The notes: generated from the sequence alone by a model not told the origin. A DNA stretch of 64,000 nt from Pseudobowmanella zhangzhouensis (GCF_042662685.1 NZ_JBHSYO010000008.1:372001-436000), one strand, 5' to 3'; numbered from the stretch's first letter, positions 45,391 through 53,757 are shown. Numbers and translations: made by a program.

Positions 45391-45474
45391 GCTTATGTCC
45401 ACCTTATTGAGTCTGCTGTTCAAGATGCCAGTTAACCCTTAATATGACAACAAACCTATAAGGATCAGTTTGTT

Positions 45475-46311
45475 ATGTTTACATCCTCACTTATCCAGGC
45501 TGGCGAACTAGCCGCCCGGTTGCACCAGCCCAATCTGCTTATTCTGGATGCCAGTTGCCATGTCGATGACAACTATAACGAACATGCACCCGCTATCCCG
45601 GGCGCACTACGTTTCGATATTGAGCAACAGTTTTGCGACCCCGATGCCTCCCTGCCAAATATGATGCCCAGTGCAGAACGCTTCAGCGCACTGGCACAGG
45701 CGCTGGGAATCTCGGCCAACAGCCACATCGTGGTGTATGACAGCAAAGGCATTTTTTCGTCAGCACGAGCTTGGTGGATGTTCAAAAGTATGGGACATGC
45801 AAAGGTCTATTTACTCGATGGCGGGTTGCCAGCCTGGCAGGCTTTAGGTCTGCAAACCGCAACCCTTAGCCCTGCGACACACACCGGCGATTTTGTCGCG
45901 CGTTTTGCGCCTGACGCCTTTGTTGATCGCCACGCAGTGCTTGCAGCCTGTAAGCATGCCGACGGGAAAGTTGTCGATGCCCGCGCCGCAGCACGTTTTC
46001 ACGGTACAGCGCCCGAACCACGTGAAGGCATGCGTGCCGGCCACATTCCGGGTTCTGTCAGTTTACCGTTTGAAAGCCTGTTGGCCGACGGTCAGTTCAA
46101 GCCGACTAAAACCTTGTTCGAAGCATTTCAGGCCCGTGGGCTGCAACCTACGGACCGAATTATTTTCAGTTGTGGTTCCGGCGTGACCGCCTGTGTGGAT
46201 TTGTTTGCCGCTCATTTGTGCGGTTACCCGAATCTGAGCGTTTATGATGGTTCCTGGAGTGAATGGGGCAGCGACCCGAGCTTACCGATTGTCAGTAGCG
46301 CAGACTACTGA
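45475..46311 (+). CDS. sseA: 3-mercaptopyruvate sulfurtransferase
   Basis: Two-rhodanese-domain enzyme of 278 residues. The inactive N-terminal domain (1-130) has ILDASCHVD and AIPGALRFDIE; the catalytic C-terminal domain has AGHIPGSVSLPF and the active loop CGSGVTAC near 240, which is the mercaptopyruvate-specific form rather than that of thiosulfate enzymes. It transfers sulfur from 3-mercaptopyruvate to thiol or cyanide acceptors. Stands alone; its end overlaps the DUF3617 gene tail-to-tail by 7 bases. Confidence 0.93.
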   Translation: MFTSSLIQAGELAARLHQPNLLILDASCHVDDNYNEHAPAIPGALRFDIEQQFCDPDASLPNMMPSAERFSALAQALGISANSHIVVYDSKGIFSSARAWWMFKSMGHAKVYLLDGGLPAWQALGLQTATLSPATHTGDFVARFAPDAFVDRHAVLAACKHADGKVVDARAAARFHGTAPEPREGMRAGHIPGSVSLPFESLLADGQFKPTKTLFEAFQARGLQPTDRIIFSCGSGVTACVDLFAAHLCGYPNLSVYDGSWSEWGSDPSLPIVSSADY

Positions 46312-46715
46312 CACTCACCGATTCGCTCGGCTTGCAAGGAACTTTGTAATGCCATCGCCATGCCCCCCAGACGCATTTGCATGGTGATATCGCCTTCACC
46401 GCGATTGCCAAACGAGCGGAATTGCCCACTTATCTCCGTGCTCACGCCCTGCATATCGCAGAGCATAACCGCATGCAGGGTCTCCCCTACCATTTTTTCA
46501 CTCACTGCCTGGCAATCTTTAAATTTTGTTACCAGCTCGGTGAGTTTCAACACCGGCTCTTTGACACAGTATTTGCTCACCTCACGATGCACTTTACCGC
46601 TAAATGGATCTTTCGATGCCAGCGTGGTTTGCCATAATCCCGGCTCAATCGTCAGCTGCGCCGCCATTGCATTTGTCGCGACCAATAAAAACAAACTGCC
46701 TAACCAATAGCGCAT
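46305..46715 (-). CDS. DUF3617-family periplasmic protein
   Basis: About 136 residues. I choose the ATG at 46715 (MRYWLGSLFLLVATNAMA), with AGGAAG upstream and a clean signal peptide; the frame reaches 46844 but without one. The start of the mature part, LTIEPGLWQTTLASKD, and the cysteines in KYCVKEP, KDCQAVS, LCDMQG and the terminal GECQ fit DUF3617. Function unknown. Confidence 0.82.
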   Translation of the reverse strand: MRYWLGSLFLLVATNAMAAQLTIEPGLWQTTLASKDPFSGKVHREVSKYCVKEPVLKLTELVTKFKDCQAVSEKMVGETLHAVMLCDMQGVSTEISGQFRSFGNRGEGDITMQMRLGGMAMALQSSLQAERIGECQ

Positions 46716-46809
46716 ATTCTTCCTGTTTCTTAACATCTGAGCGATCACTTTACGGGGTAAGCCGAGTATTGGGAAGTACCAAGCCTGATAGCGAATAGCT
46801 GAAGACAAA

Positions 46810-46836
46810 CAAAAGCCGCTCTGGGAGCGGCTTTTG
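46810..46836 (-). terminator. Terminator of the BON-domain gene
   Basis: Twelve-bp stem CAAAAGCCGCTC/GAGCGGCTTTTG with a three-base loop, 14 bases after the stop. Confidence 0.9.
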
Positions 46837-46850
46837 GGATTCACGGCAAA

Positions 46851-47396
46851 TTACGACTCAACTTTCAGTTTGTCGACCACTTTCGTCACATCTGTGGTGT
46901 TTTTAGCAATCGCTACAGCCAGCTGCTTCTCAGCTTCGCTGTCCACTTTACCTTTCAGTGTAACGACACCATCTTCAGTATCGACGTCGATGCTGGTACC
47001 GCTCACTTCTGATTCCATCAGCAGACGCGCCTTAACCACAGTCGTCACTTTGGCATCTTTCAGGTCTTGAATGGTTTCGCCGGACTGCTCTTTATCTTCT
47101 TTCAGCACAGTCAGTTTATTATCCACCCGCTCAACACCATCGAGGCTGGCAATCAGTTCGCCCGCCAGCGCCTTATCAACTTCGCTCTCTACTTTACCGG
47201 TCAGCGTTACTACGCCATTTTTCACATCGGTATTGATATCAAACGAATTCAGTTCGGTATTAAACAACAAAGTGCTCTCGGCCTTGCCATCGATCCAGGC
47301 ATCTTTCGCCTCATCCTGCCACGTATTGGCAGCGTAAGCCGTTGAACCAGCGAAAAGCAATGAAGTTGCAATTAACGTCTTAGTCAGATGTTTCAT
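46851..47396 (-). CDS. Periplasmic BON-domain protein, OsmY-like
   Basis: About 181 residues. ATG at 47396 has an excellent GGAGGA site and gives a signal peptide MKHLTKTLIATSLLFAGSTAYA. Two BON domains follow (about 35-100 and 115-180), each with V-x-T-L-x-G-x-V-x-S-E-x-x (VVTLTGKVESEVDKALA and VVTLKGKVDSEAEKQLA). OsmY-type proteins respond to osmotic or envelope stress. Lys/Glu/Asp-rich and without Cys. Own terminator. Confidence 0.9.
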   Translation of the reverse strand: MKHLTKTLIATSLLFAGSTAYAANTWQDEAKDAWIDGKAESTLLFNTELNSFDINTDVKNGVVTLTGKVESEVDKALAGELIASLDGVERVDNKLTVLKEDKEQSGETIQDLKDAKVTTVVKARLLMESEVSGTSIDVDTEDGVVTLKGKVDSEAEKQLAVAIAKNTTDVTKVVDKLKVES

Positions 47397-47535
47397 CTTA
47401 TCCTCCAAATTTCCTGTTTTGCCACCGGGTGGCGTTGAATTGATTACTGCGGGTTCCATGCCAAATGGATAACTTGTTGTTTTAATTTGCTTTTATGCTG
47501 ATCTGACAGGTAAAAGCGTTCGTAATCACCGGTAG

Positions 47536-47558
47536 AATTTTCCGCTCACTGGAAAATT
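47536..47558. promoter_or_regulatory. Inverted repeat upstream of the sigma-54 activator gene
   Basis: Eight-bp arms AATTTTCC/GGAAAATT with a seven-base spacer, about 80 bases before the activator gene in a 240-base intergenic stretch. It could be an operator or short hairpin; no known consensus. Confidence 0.35.
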
Positions 47559-47636
47559 TAGCCGGCCGCGTGCGCTATTGATGCAACATGTAAATTGCGT
47601 ATAGTGGTCAACTATTAACCAGCATGGAGAGTGATG

Positions 47637-49013
47637 ATGGCCAGAGTGCTTGTCGTGGATGATGACCAGACATTTTTAGATGTGGCAGCAGAACTACTGG
47701 AGGGCCTCGGGCACCAGATTAGCAGCTGCAATAGTCTGGGTGCGGCGCAAATGATGGTCAAAAGTCAGCGCTTCGATCACTTGTTGCTGGACCTGATGTT
47801 ACCCGATGGCAGCGGCTTACAATTACTCGATAGTCTTAATGAGCGCCAACGGGAGTCAACCCGTGTCACCATCATCACCGGCCATCCCAGTATTACCCAA
47901 TCGGTCAAAAGCCTGTATGGACCCAGAGTCAATTACTTAGTCAAACCCCTGACCATCACCGCATTGCAACAAGCATTAAGCGAGCAATCGATACCGACGA
48001 CACCAGCGGTCACAACGCCAGCGCCTCAGCACGCAACCAGTTCGCCGCAAGCCTTGTTGGTTGGCGAGAGTCCACAAATAAAACAATTAATCAGTACCAT
48101 AGAGCGAGTCGCCGCCACGGATGCGAATGTGATGTTGATGGGTGAGAGCGGCGTCGGCAAAGAAGTCGTCTCACAGGCCATACATCAGGCCAGCCGCGCC
48201 CATGAACCATTTGTCGCCACCAACTGCGGGGCATTGAATAAAGACCTGATTAACAGTGAATTATTTGGTCACGAAAAAGGGGCGTTCACCGGCGCGCTCA
48301 ACCGCAAACCCGGCGTGTTTGAACAGGCCGGCGCCGGCACCCTGTTTCTGGATGAAATCACCGAGATGCCGCTTGATCTGCAAACCAATCTGTTACGGGT
48401 ATTGGAAAGCCGCCAGTTTGTGCGGGTTGGGGGGCAGGAGCCGCTTGCCGTACAGTGCCGCGTCATTTCCGCCACTAACCGCGATGAACAAGCGATTGCG
48501 CGGGAAAAATGCCTGCGGGAAGACTTATATTTTCGTCTCGCGGTGTTTCCAATCCATATCCCGCCGCTGCGGGAAAGGGACGGTGACATTCCCATTTTGG
48601 CAGAGCACTTCCTCAATCAGTTGAATAACCAGCACGGTAGCGGCCTGGTGTTGGGTAAACCTGAACTGGCACGTCTGTGCGACTACAGTTGGCCGGGCAA
48701 TGTACGCGAGTTGCGTCATTGCATCCACCGCGCATTTATTATGACGGATCCGGATAGCCGCACATTACAACTGCCGGATAAGCTCGGTTCGCCGTTTGCC
48801 AGCAGTGAGGCCAACGATCCCGGTGACTTTACCTTAAAGCCGGGACAATCCATCGAGCAAATGGAACGTGCATTGATTGAAATGACCCTGGAAAAACTGG
48901 GTGGCGATCGCACCCGCGCGGCAAAAATGCTCGGCGTCAGTACTAAAACCCTCTACAACCGTTTAAAAGCCTACGAATCGGAACAGGAGCATACGGATGT
49001 CAGCGCCAACTAA
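47637..49013 (+). CDS. NtrC-family sigma-54-dependent response regulator
   Basis: About 458 residues. I use the second ATG (47637), 7 bases after GGAG; codons at 47631 (GTG) and 47634 also fit. Receiver domain 1-115 with acidic pocket DDD, phospho-Asp in LLLDLMLPDG and Lys in LVKPL. AAA+ domain about 140-370: Walker A GESGVGKE, the sigma-54 contact loop GAFTGA, Walker B GTLFLDEI. C-terminal Fis-type HTH (LGGDRTRAAKMLGVSTKTLYNRL). It should activate sigma-54 promoters when phosphorylated. The next gene, an orphan kinase dimerisation domain, overlaps it by 17 bases. Confidence 0.95.
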   Translation: MARVLVVDDDQTFLDVAAELLEGLGHQISSCNSLGAAQMMVKSQRFDHLLLDLMLPDGSGLQLLDSLNERQRESTRVTIITGHPSITQSVKSLYGPRVNYLVKPLTITALQQALSEQSIPTTPAVTTPAPQHATSSPQALLVGESPQIKQLISTIERVAATDANVMLMGESGVGKEVVSQAIHQASRAHEPFVATNCGALNKDLINSELFGHEKGAFTGALNRKPGVFEQAGAGTLFLDEITEMPLDLQTNLLRVLESRQFVRVGGQEPLAVQCRVISATNRDEQAIAREKCLREDLYFRLAVFPIHIPPLRERDGDIPILAEHFLNQLNNQHGSGLVLGKPELARLCDYSWPGNVRELRHCIHRAFIMTDPDSRTLQLPDKLGSPFASSEANDPGDFTLKPGQSIEQMERALIEMTLEKLGGDRTRAAKMLGVSTKTLYNRLKAYESEQEHTDVSAN

Positions 49014-49197
49014 TCTCGACGAGTTTATTCACGATTTACGCAATCCGCTGAACAATATCAGCATGTACGCCGAGCTAGGCAAAATGCAGGCACAGCAAGG
49101 GGCTACGGCAGAAAAACTATTGCAAACCTTTGACACTATTATTGCGCAGTGCCAGCGAAGCAGCCAATTACTCGATTCACTGAAACAACATGGTTAA
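48997..49197 (+). CDS. Orphan histidine-kinase dimerisation (DHp-like) domain
   Basis: 66 residues that consist only of a HisKA-like helical hairpin: H-box EFIHDLRNPLNNISMYAELG with the phosphorylatable His near 12, a linker, then LLQTFDTIIAQCQRSSQLLDSLKQ as helix 2. There is no ATP-binding domain, sensor or membrane segment in or after it. It begins inside the last codons of the sigma-54 activator gene, so the two are translationally coupled. It may be a phosphotransfer or phosphatase partner of that regulator, or a remnant of a lost kinase. Confidence 0.75.
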   Translation: MSAPTNLDEFIHDLRNPLNNISMYAELGKMQAQQGATAEKLLQTFDTIIAQCQRSSQLLDSLKQHG

Positions 49198-49272
49198 ACC
49201 AATACACAGTGTCAGTTGCTGCACGCGACTATTCCGGTATGATGGTAGAGGATTGCGTCTGAGTACACCATT

Positions 49273-49905
49273 TTGAAATTAGTCTTATTCATCAGCCTGA
49301 TAGCGTTTAGTCTTGGCTGTGGGGCCCGTCAGTTGACCGTGCTCGACCAACAAGGCCAGCCCGTTGCCGACCTGGTGGTTAGCTATCCCGCCACACCAGC
49401 TTACCAGCCCACTGACTCATTGGCAGTGATGGATCAAATCAACAAGCAATTTTCCCCGCAGGTATTAATCATCCAAGCCGGTCAGCAGGTGATTTTTCCC
49501 AACAGTGATGATATCCGCCACCACGTTTACAGTTTTTCACCCACCAAGCCATTTGAACTTAAGTTATATGCAGGCAGCGATGCGCCCCCGGTGCAATTCG
49601 ATACGCCCGGAATCGTTGTGTTAGGCTGCAATATCCATGACGGCATGATTGGCTACATTTACGTGAATGATGGTCGGGGTACTGCGCTAAGCAATTCGCA
49701 AGGTGAGCTCAATATTCCTGCCGAGATTACCACACTAAGCCTGTGGCACCCGCGACAGCAGCTGTCTGTCGTTGAGCGCACGTCTATTACGCTAGCGCCC
49801 GGGCAACAGCAAATTATTTTACCATTTTCGCTGGTGCCGCCAGCAGAACCGTCCAGTAAGGGTACAAAATTTGGCCGCAAACTGCGGCCGCAGGGTCAAC
49901 CATAA
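49273..49905 (+). CDS. Cupredoxin-like exported protein (methylamine-utilisation type)
   Basis: 210 residues from a TTG start (KLVLFISLIAFSLGCGA signal peptide). A cupredoxin-type domain (about 20-135) has likely type-1 copper ligands: His in DDIRHHVYSF and Cys, His and Met in GCNIHDGMIGYIYV. The remainder is a carboxypeptidase-regulatory-like beta domain (LNIPAEITTLSLWHPR) and a basic tail. Similar proteins are annotated as methylamine utilisation proteins, but no methylamine dehydrogenase genes are here. It overlaps the EAL gene by one base, so periplasmic copper or redox sensing for that enzyme is a reasonable guess. Confidence 0.78.
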   Translation: MKLVLFISLIAFSLGCGARQLTVLDQQGQPVADLVVSYPATPAYQPTDSLAVMDQINKQFSPQVLIIQAGQQVIFPNSDDIRHHVYSFSPTKPFELKLYAGSDAPPVQFDTPGIVVLGCNIHDGMIGYIYVNDGRGTALSNSQGELNIPAEITTLSLWHPRQQLSVVERTSITLAPGQQQIILPFSLVPPAEPSSKGTKFGRKLRPQGQP

Positions 49906-52208
49906 TGCGACGTCGTCTTAACCAGACAATCTTGTTGTATGTCGGTGGACTAATTGTCTTTACCTCGCTGATTATTCTGGTCAATGTGTGGATTTCCACC
50001 ACAGAGCACGCCCGCAATCAGTTGCGCAATGATTTGTCGGTTGGTCAGGCGATTACCCAGCGTATTTTGCAAAACCGCGAACAACAATTAGCCACCAGTG
50101 CTCAAGTGCTGACGGATGATTGGGGCTTCAAGCAGGCCGTAGTGCAGGCGCTGCGTGATAAACAAACCATGCGCTCGGTCTTGTTGAATTTTGGTCGTCG
50201 CATCAATGTGGACATGATGGCCGTAATCGACGTCAATGGCACTATGGTATTTGACCGCGATAATATCCCTGCCACCTTCAGCCAACAGGCCGCCAGTATG
50301 GCGCAACAGGCGTTGTTCGGTGGCACCCAGACACAAATTTTACATAGCGATGGTAAAATATATCAGGTCTTTCTGCTGCCGGTAAAAGCGCCCAATCCTA
50401 TTGCTGTCGCCATGCTGGGCTTTGAGATAGGCCTGCCGTTACTGCGCGAACTGAGTACTATTTCCCAACTGGACGTCTCCATCACGCTAACCCACAATCA
50501 GTTGACACAGCGTTTACTCAGCACATTGCCCGCAGATAACCATGTCGCCCAACACGAACCGGACCAACTGAACTGGATTAATATTGCCTTATTCAATCAG
50601 CAAGTGTTCGCGGCCCAATCTGCGCTGCTTAGTCAGCATGATCAACAGCGCATCGAGTTACAATTATCTGAAAATGTTCAGCAGTTATTCGCTGGCTTTT
50701 CGCGCTTACAACTGCAAATAAGCATTATCGCGCTGCTATGCGTTTTATTAGCCGTTCTGATCACAGCCATCATCGCCCGCCGGGTTACCCGGCCGATCCG
50801 CAATTTAGTCAACCAATCCAGCCATATTGCGCACGGTAACTATCGGCATTTATCCGAAACTGACGGTTCACTGGAAGTCAATGAACTGACACATGCCTTT
50901 AATACCATGCAAGACAATATTCAAAACCGAGAAGCTCAAATCCGCTTTCAGGCCGAACATGACTTACTCACCGGACTGAATAACCGCAATGCCTTGTCTG
51001 CACACATTACCGGCATGTTTGACCAGCAGCAGGCCTTTCAGGCAATAGGGATCAAGGTACGTGGTTTTCGCAATATTAATGACGTGTTTGGCCATCAGAA
51101 TGCCGATCTGTGTCTGACTATTCTCGCGCAACGATTGGCTCAGCAAACTGCCTATTGCGCTCGCACCGCAGGTGGCGAATTCGCGCTGATTAGCCCGCGC
51201 GGCTGCAGTGACGAACAATTGGGCGCCTTGCTGCGTGATTTGCAGGCCCCCGTACTGTTGGGCAATGTAGAATATCGTCCGGCCATTGCCTTGGGCTACC
51301 TGGATTGTCCGCAACAGGCGGATAGCACAGAACAAGTGTTGCGCCGCTTGCATATTGTGCTGGACGACCCGCGACAGAAAGACCTTCCCTGGGTCAAGTT
51401 TGATGTGCAATTGGAGCAAGACTATCTGCGGCGCCTGACCATCATTAGTGAGTTGAAGCTCGCTTTAGAGACCTCTCCCAACCAGTTTGCCGTGCATTAT
51501 CAGCCCAAAATCAACACCCAGACCGGTCAGTGCCATGGAGCAGAAGCGCTGGTACGCTGGACCAGCCCCACTTTAGGCTTTGTCGCGCCAGACGTGTTTA
51601 TCGGCTTGGCTGAACAAGCCGGGATCATTCATCAACTGACGTTCCGGGTGCTGCAACAAGTCATCGAAGACAGTCATAATCTGGAGCGAGCGGGATATGC
51701 TATCTGTATCGCAATTAACCTCTCCGCCCAGGATATCCTCAAATCCACCATAGTCGATCAACTGATCAGCCAAGTGAAACATGCCAATCTTAGCGGCAAA
51801 CATATCAGCTTCGAATTGACAGAAAGCGATTTGGTCAGTGATGCAACAACCGCCATTACACAATTACAACGCCTGCGCGATGCAGGCTTTCAGTTAGCCA
51901 TCGATGACTTTGGTACCGGCTATTCATCCCTCGCTTATTTGCGCAGCATGCCGGTCAATACCCTGAAGGTCGATAAAAGTTTTGTACTGAAATTGGATGA
52001 AAATGCCGCTGACCGGCAAATCGTGCAAACTATCATCCAGTTGGCCCACAGCTTTCACCTAGATGTGGTGGCGGAAGGCGTGGAAAGCTGGAATAGTTGG
52101 GAGCTTTTAAAATCTTGGCGGTGTGAGTCGTTACAGGGATTTTACATTGCCAAACCGCTGACCTTCCGTGACTTTACTCACTGGCTTGAACAACAGGAGC
52201 AGCCATGA
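49905..52208 (+). CDS. Membrane c-di-GMP phosphodiesterase (HAMP, degenerate GGDEF, EAL)
   Basis: 767 residues. TM1 (TILLYVGGLIVFTSLIILV) near 8-27, a periplasmic sensor of about 240 residues, TM2 near 270-292, HAMP, then GGDEF near 345-500 and EAL near 520-760. The GGDEF motif reads AGGEF, losing the metal-binding Asp, so cyclase activity is unlikely. The EAL domain keeps its key residues: EALVRW, INLSAQD, ELTESD, IDDFGTGYSSL, KVDKS and AEGVE. So it should degrade c-di-GMP. It overlaps the cupredoxin gene by 1 base and the DUF3034 gene by 4. Confidence 0.92.
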   Translation: MRRRLNQTILLYVGGLIVFTSLIILVNVWISTTEHARNQLRNDLSVGQAITQRILQNREQQLATSAQVLTDDWGFKQAVVQALRDKQTMRSVLLNFGRRINVDMMAVIDVNGTMVFDRDNIPATFSQQAASMAQQALFGGTQTQILHSDGKIYQVFLLPVKAPNPIAVAMLGFEIGLPLLRELSTISQLDVSITLTHNQLTQRLLSTLPADNHVAQHEPDQLNWINIALFNQQVFAAQSALLSQHDQQRIELQLSENVQQLFAGFSRLQLQISIIALLCVLLAVLITAIIARRVTRPIRNLVNQSSHIAHGNYRHLSETDGSLEVNELTHAFNTMQDNIQNREAQIRFQAEHDLLTGLNNRNALSAHITGMFDQQQAFQAIGIKVRGFRNINDVFGHQNADLCLTILAQRLAQQTAYCARTAGGEFALISPRGCSDEQLGALLRDLQAPVLLGNVEYRPAIALGYLDCPQQADSTEQVLRRLHIVLDDPRQKDLPWVKFDVQLEQDYLRRLTIISELKLALETSPNQFAVHYQPKINTQTGQCHGAEALVRWTSPTLGFVAPDVFIGLAEQAGIIHQLTFRVLQQVIEDSHNLERAGYAICIAINLSAQDILKSTIVDQLISQVKHANLSGKHISFELTESDLVSDATTAITQLQRLRDAGFQLAIDDFGTGYSSLAYLRSMPVNTLKVDKSFVLKLDENAADRQIVQTIIQLAHSFHLDVVAEGVESWNSWELLKSWRCESLQGFYIAKPLTFRDFTHWLEQQEQP

Positions 52209-53047
52209 AAAAACTAGGCTTGGTATCATTGGCAGTAACCTGTCTGCTGGCAGACTATGCCCTGGCCGGCGAAGGTAAATTGCTTGCAACACCCGGACTA
52301 ACCCAAATAGAGGGCAGTGGCGGCGGTGGACTAGTTCCGTGGGCGACCATCGCCGGCTATGACAGTCGTGAGCAAACCTCAGCCAGCGTATTCAGCACCT
52401 CGGTCAGCGTCGATGATTACCGGCTCAGTGCCTGGGGCGCCAACATCGGCCTGTATGACCGGGTTGAGCTTAGCGTTGCCCGTCACACCTTTGATTTAAC
52501 CTCTCTGGGCGGGGATATCAGCCAAACCATTGTCGGCGCCAAAGTGCGCTTGTACGGTGATGTGATCTATTCAGACTGGCCTCAACTGGCATTAGGGGTT
52601 CAACATAAGCAGCTCAGCGATGGCAGTGTGGCGCGCTTAGTGGGTGCCAATAACTCTAGCCAAGGTACCGACTGGTATCTGTCTGCAACCAAAATTCATT
52701 TAGGCGCCGCAGGTGGCTACAACCTGGTGTGGAACCTGACCGCTCGCGCGACCAAAGCTAACCAGATGGGTCTGTTAGGTTATGGTGGTAGCCACGATGA
52801 TGATTATGCCATCATGCTTGAAGGTAGTGCAGGCGTATTGTTATCTCGCAGCCTGGTGCTCGGTATCGAATATCGCCAGAAACCAGACAATCTCGGTTTG
52901 GGCGAACAGGACTGGTACGATGCGTTTATCAGCTACTTGCCCAACAAGCATGTCAATATTACCGCAGCATGGGCCGACTTGGGCAGTATTGCCGGCGTTC
53001 GCGGCCAACGGGGTTTGTATCTGTCAATCACGGGGTATTTATGGTAA
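52205..53047 (+). CDS. DUF3034-family exported protein
   Basis: 280 residues with a signal peptide (MKKLGLVSLAVTCLLADYALA), then GKLLATPGLTQIEGSGGGGLVPWATIAGYDSREQ, the DUF3034 signature. Many alternating strands (VGAKVRLYGDVIYSDWPQLALG) and the aromatic end LYLSITGYLW fit an outer-membrane beta-barrel. Function unknown. Overlaps the EAL gene by 4 bases and the globin gene by 7, so the four genes must be cotranslated. Confidence 0.85.
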   Translation: MKKLGLVSLAVTCLLADYALAGEGKLLATPGLTQIEGSGGGGLVPWATIAGYDSREQTSASVFSTSVSVDDYRLSAWGANIGLYDRVELSVARHTFDLTSLGGDISQTIVGAKVRLYGDVIYSDWPQLALGVQHKQLSDGSVARLVGANNSSQGTDWYLSATKIHLGAAGGYNLVWNLTARATKANQMGLLGYGGSHDDDYAIMLEGSAGVLLSRSLVLGIEYRQKPDNLGLGEQDWYDAFISYLPNKHVNITAAWADLGSIAGVRGQRGLYLSITGYLW

Positions 53048-53469
53048 CGAAATTACACCTGGGTGTTATCGCGCTGTTGCTATTCCTGGCAGGCTGTCAG
53101 AGCAACACAGCTTCCAGCAGCCTGTATGAGCAAATAGGCGGCCAGCAAACCATCGACCGTATCGTAGACAACTTTATTCGCCAAATTGAATATGACCCGC
53201 ATATCATCGAATTCTTTCTCGAATCGGATATTGATCGGTTTCGCAGTAAATTGAGTGAACACATTTGTGCCTTTAGCGGGGGGCCTTGTGTTTATAGCGG
53301 CGACAGCATGCAGGACGTGCACGCGGGTATGCATATCACAGAATCTGATTTCAACCGCACAGTCGACTTGTTGATCGACGCAATGACCGAAGCCGGATTA
53401 AGTCACCCGCAGCAAAACAAAATGCTTGCGCTGTTTGTGCCAATGCGTCGACAAATGATTTATCGTTAA
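53041..53469 (+). CDS. Lipoprotein group I truncated haemoglobin
   Basis: About 142 residues. The ATG at 53041 overlaps the DUF3034 stop and gives a lipobox signal peptide (MVTKLHLGVIALLLFLAGC). The globin has SLYEQIGGQQTIDRIVDNF at helix A/B, FRSKLSEHICAFSGGP at E, and the proximal His in MQDVHAGMHITESDFNRTVDLL. The distal region has no Tyr at B10 that I can place with certainty. A lipid-anchored truncated globin would sit on the periplasmic side of a membrane, and could handle O2, NO or a redox partner for the cluster. Confidence 0.9.
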   Translation: MVTKLHLGVIALLLFLAGCQSNTASSSLYEQIGGQQTIDRIVDNFIRQIEYDPHIIEFFLESDIDRFRSKLSEHICAFSGGPCVYSGDSMQDVHAGMHITESDFNRTVDLLIDAMTEAGLSHPQQNKMLALFVPMRRQMIYR

Positions 53470-53508
53470 ACGCCGGGCGCCATCCGCTCCCCACCATCAG
53501 GAGCCATC

Positions 53509-53757
53509 ATGTCTGATCAAAGCCTTATTCGTTTACTGAAAATCGTCATGTCGGTGGGCATTTGTCTGATACTGCTCGGCATTTATCTGCATAATTTCAA
53601 TGCCACCATCGAAGCGATGGGGGTCACCGGCATTATAATCAGTGCGGTTTGCGTAGCGCTGGGTATGGTAATGTCGTTACCGACCAAAATGTATCTAACC
53701 TTTCTGTTGGTGCGTCGCGAAGAAATACAGAAAGAACAGCATCACTCACTGGATTGA
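53509..53757 (+). CDS. Small two-helix membrane protein
   Basis: 82 residues with two membrane helices (VMSVGICLILLGIYLH; MGVTGIIISAVCVALGMVM) and a charged C-terminal tail (VRREEIQKEQHHSLD). AGGAG lies just before the ATG. It lies 39 bases after the globin gene and may be the last gene of that operon. I do not recognise a family. It overlaps yigZ tail-to-tail by 16 bases. Confidence 0.7.
   Translation: MSDQSLIRLLKIVMSVGICLILLGIYLHNFNATIEAMGVTGIIISAVCVALGMVMSLPTKMYLTFLLVRREEIQKEQHHSLD

Noticed and set aside
45475..46311. Thiosulfate sulfurtransferase (rhodanese) for the two-domain sulfurtransferase
   Set aside because: The active loop CGSGVTAC is the mercaptopyruvate type.
49198..49272. Sigma-54 promoter before the cupredoxin gene, as target of the upstream activator
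   Set aside because: No TGGC-N8-TTGC pattern in the 75-base gap; the activator's targets must lie elsewhere or the genes are read through.
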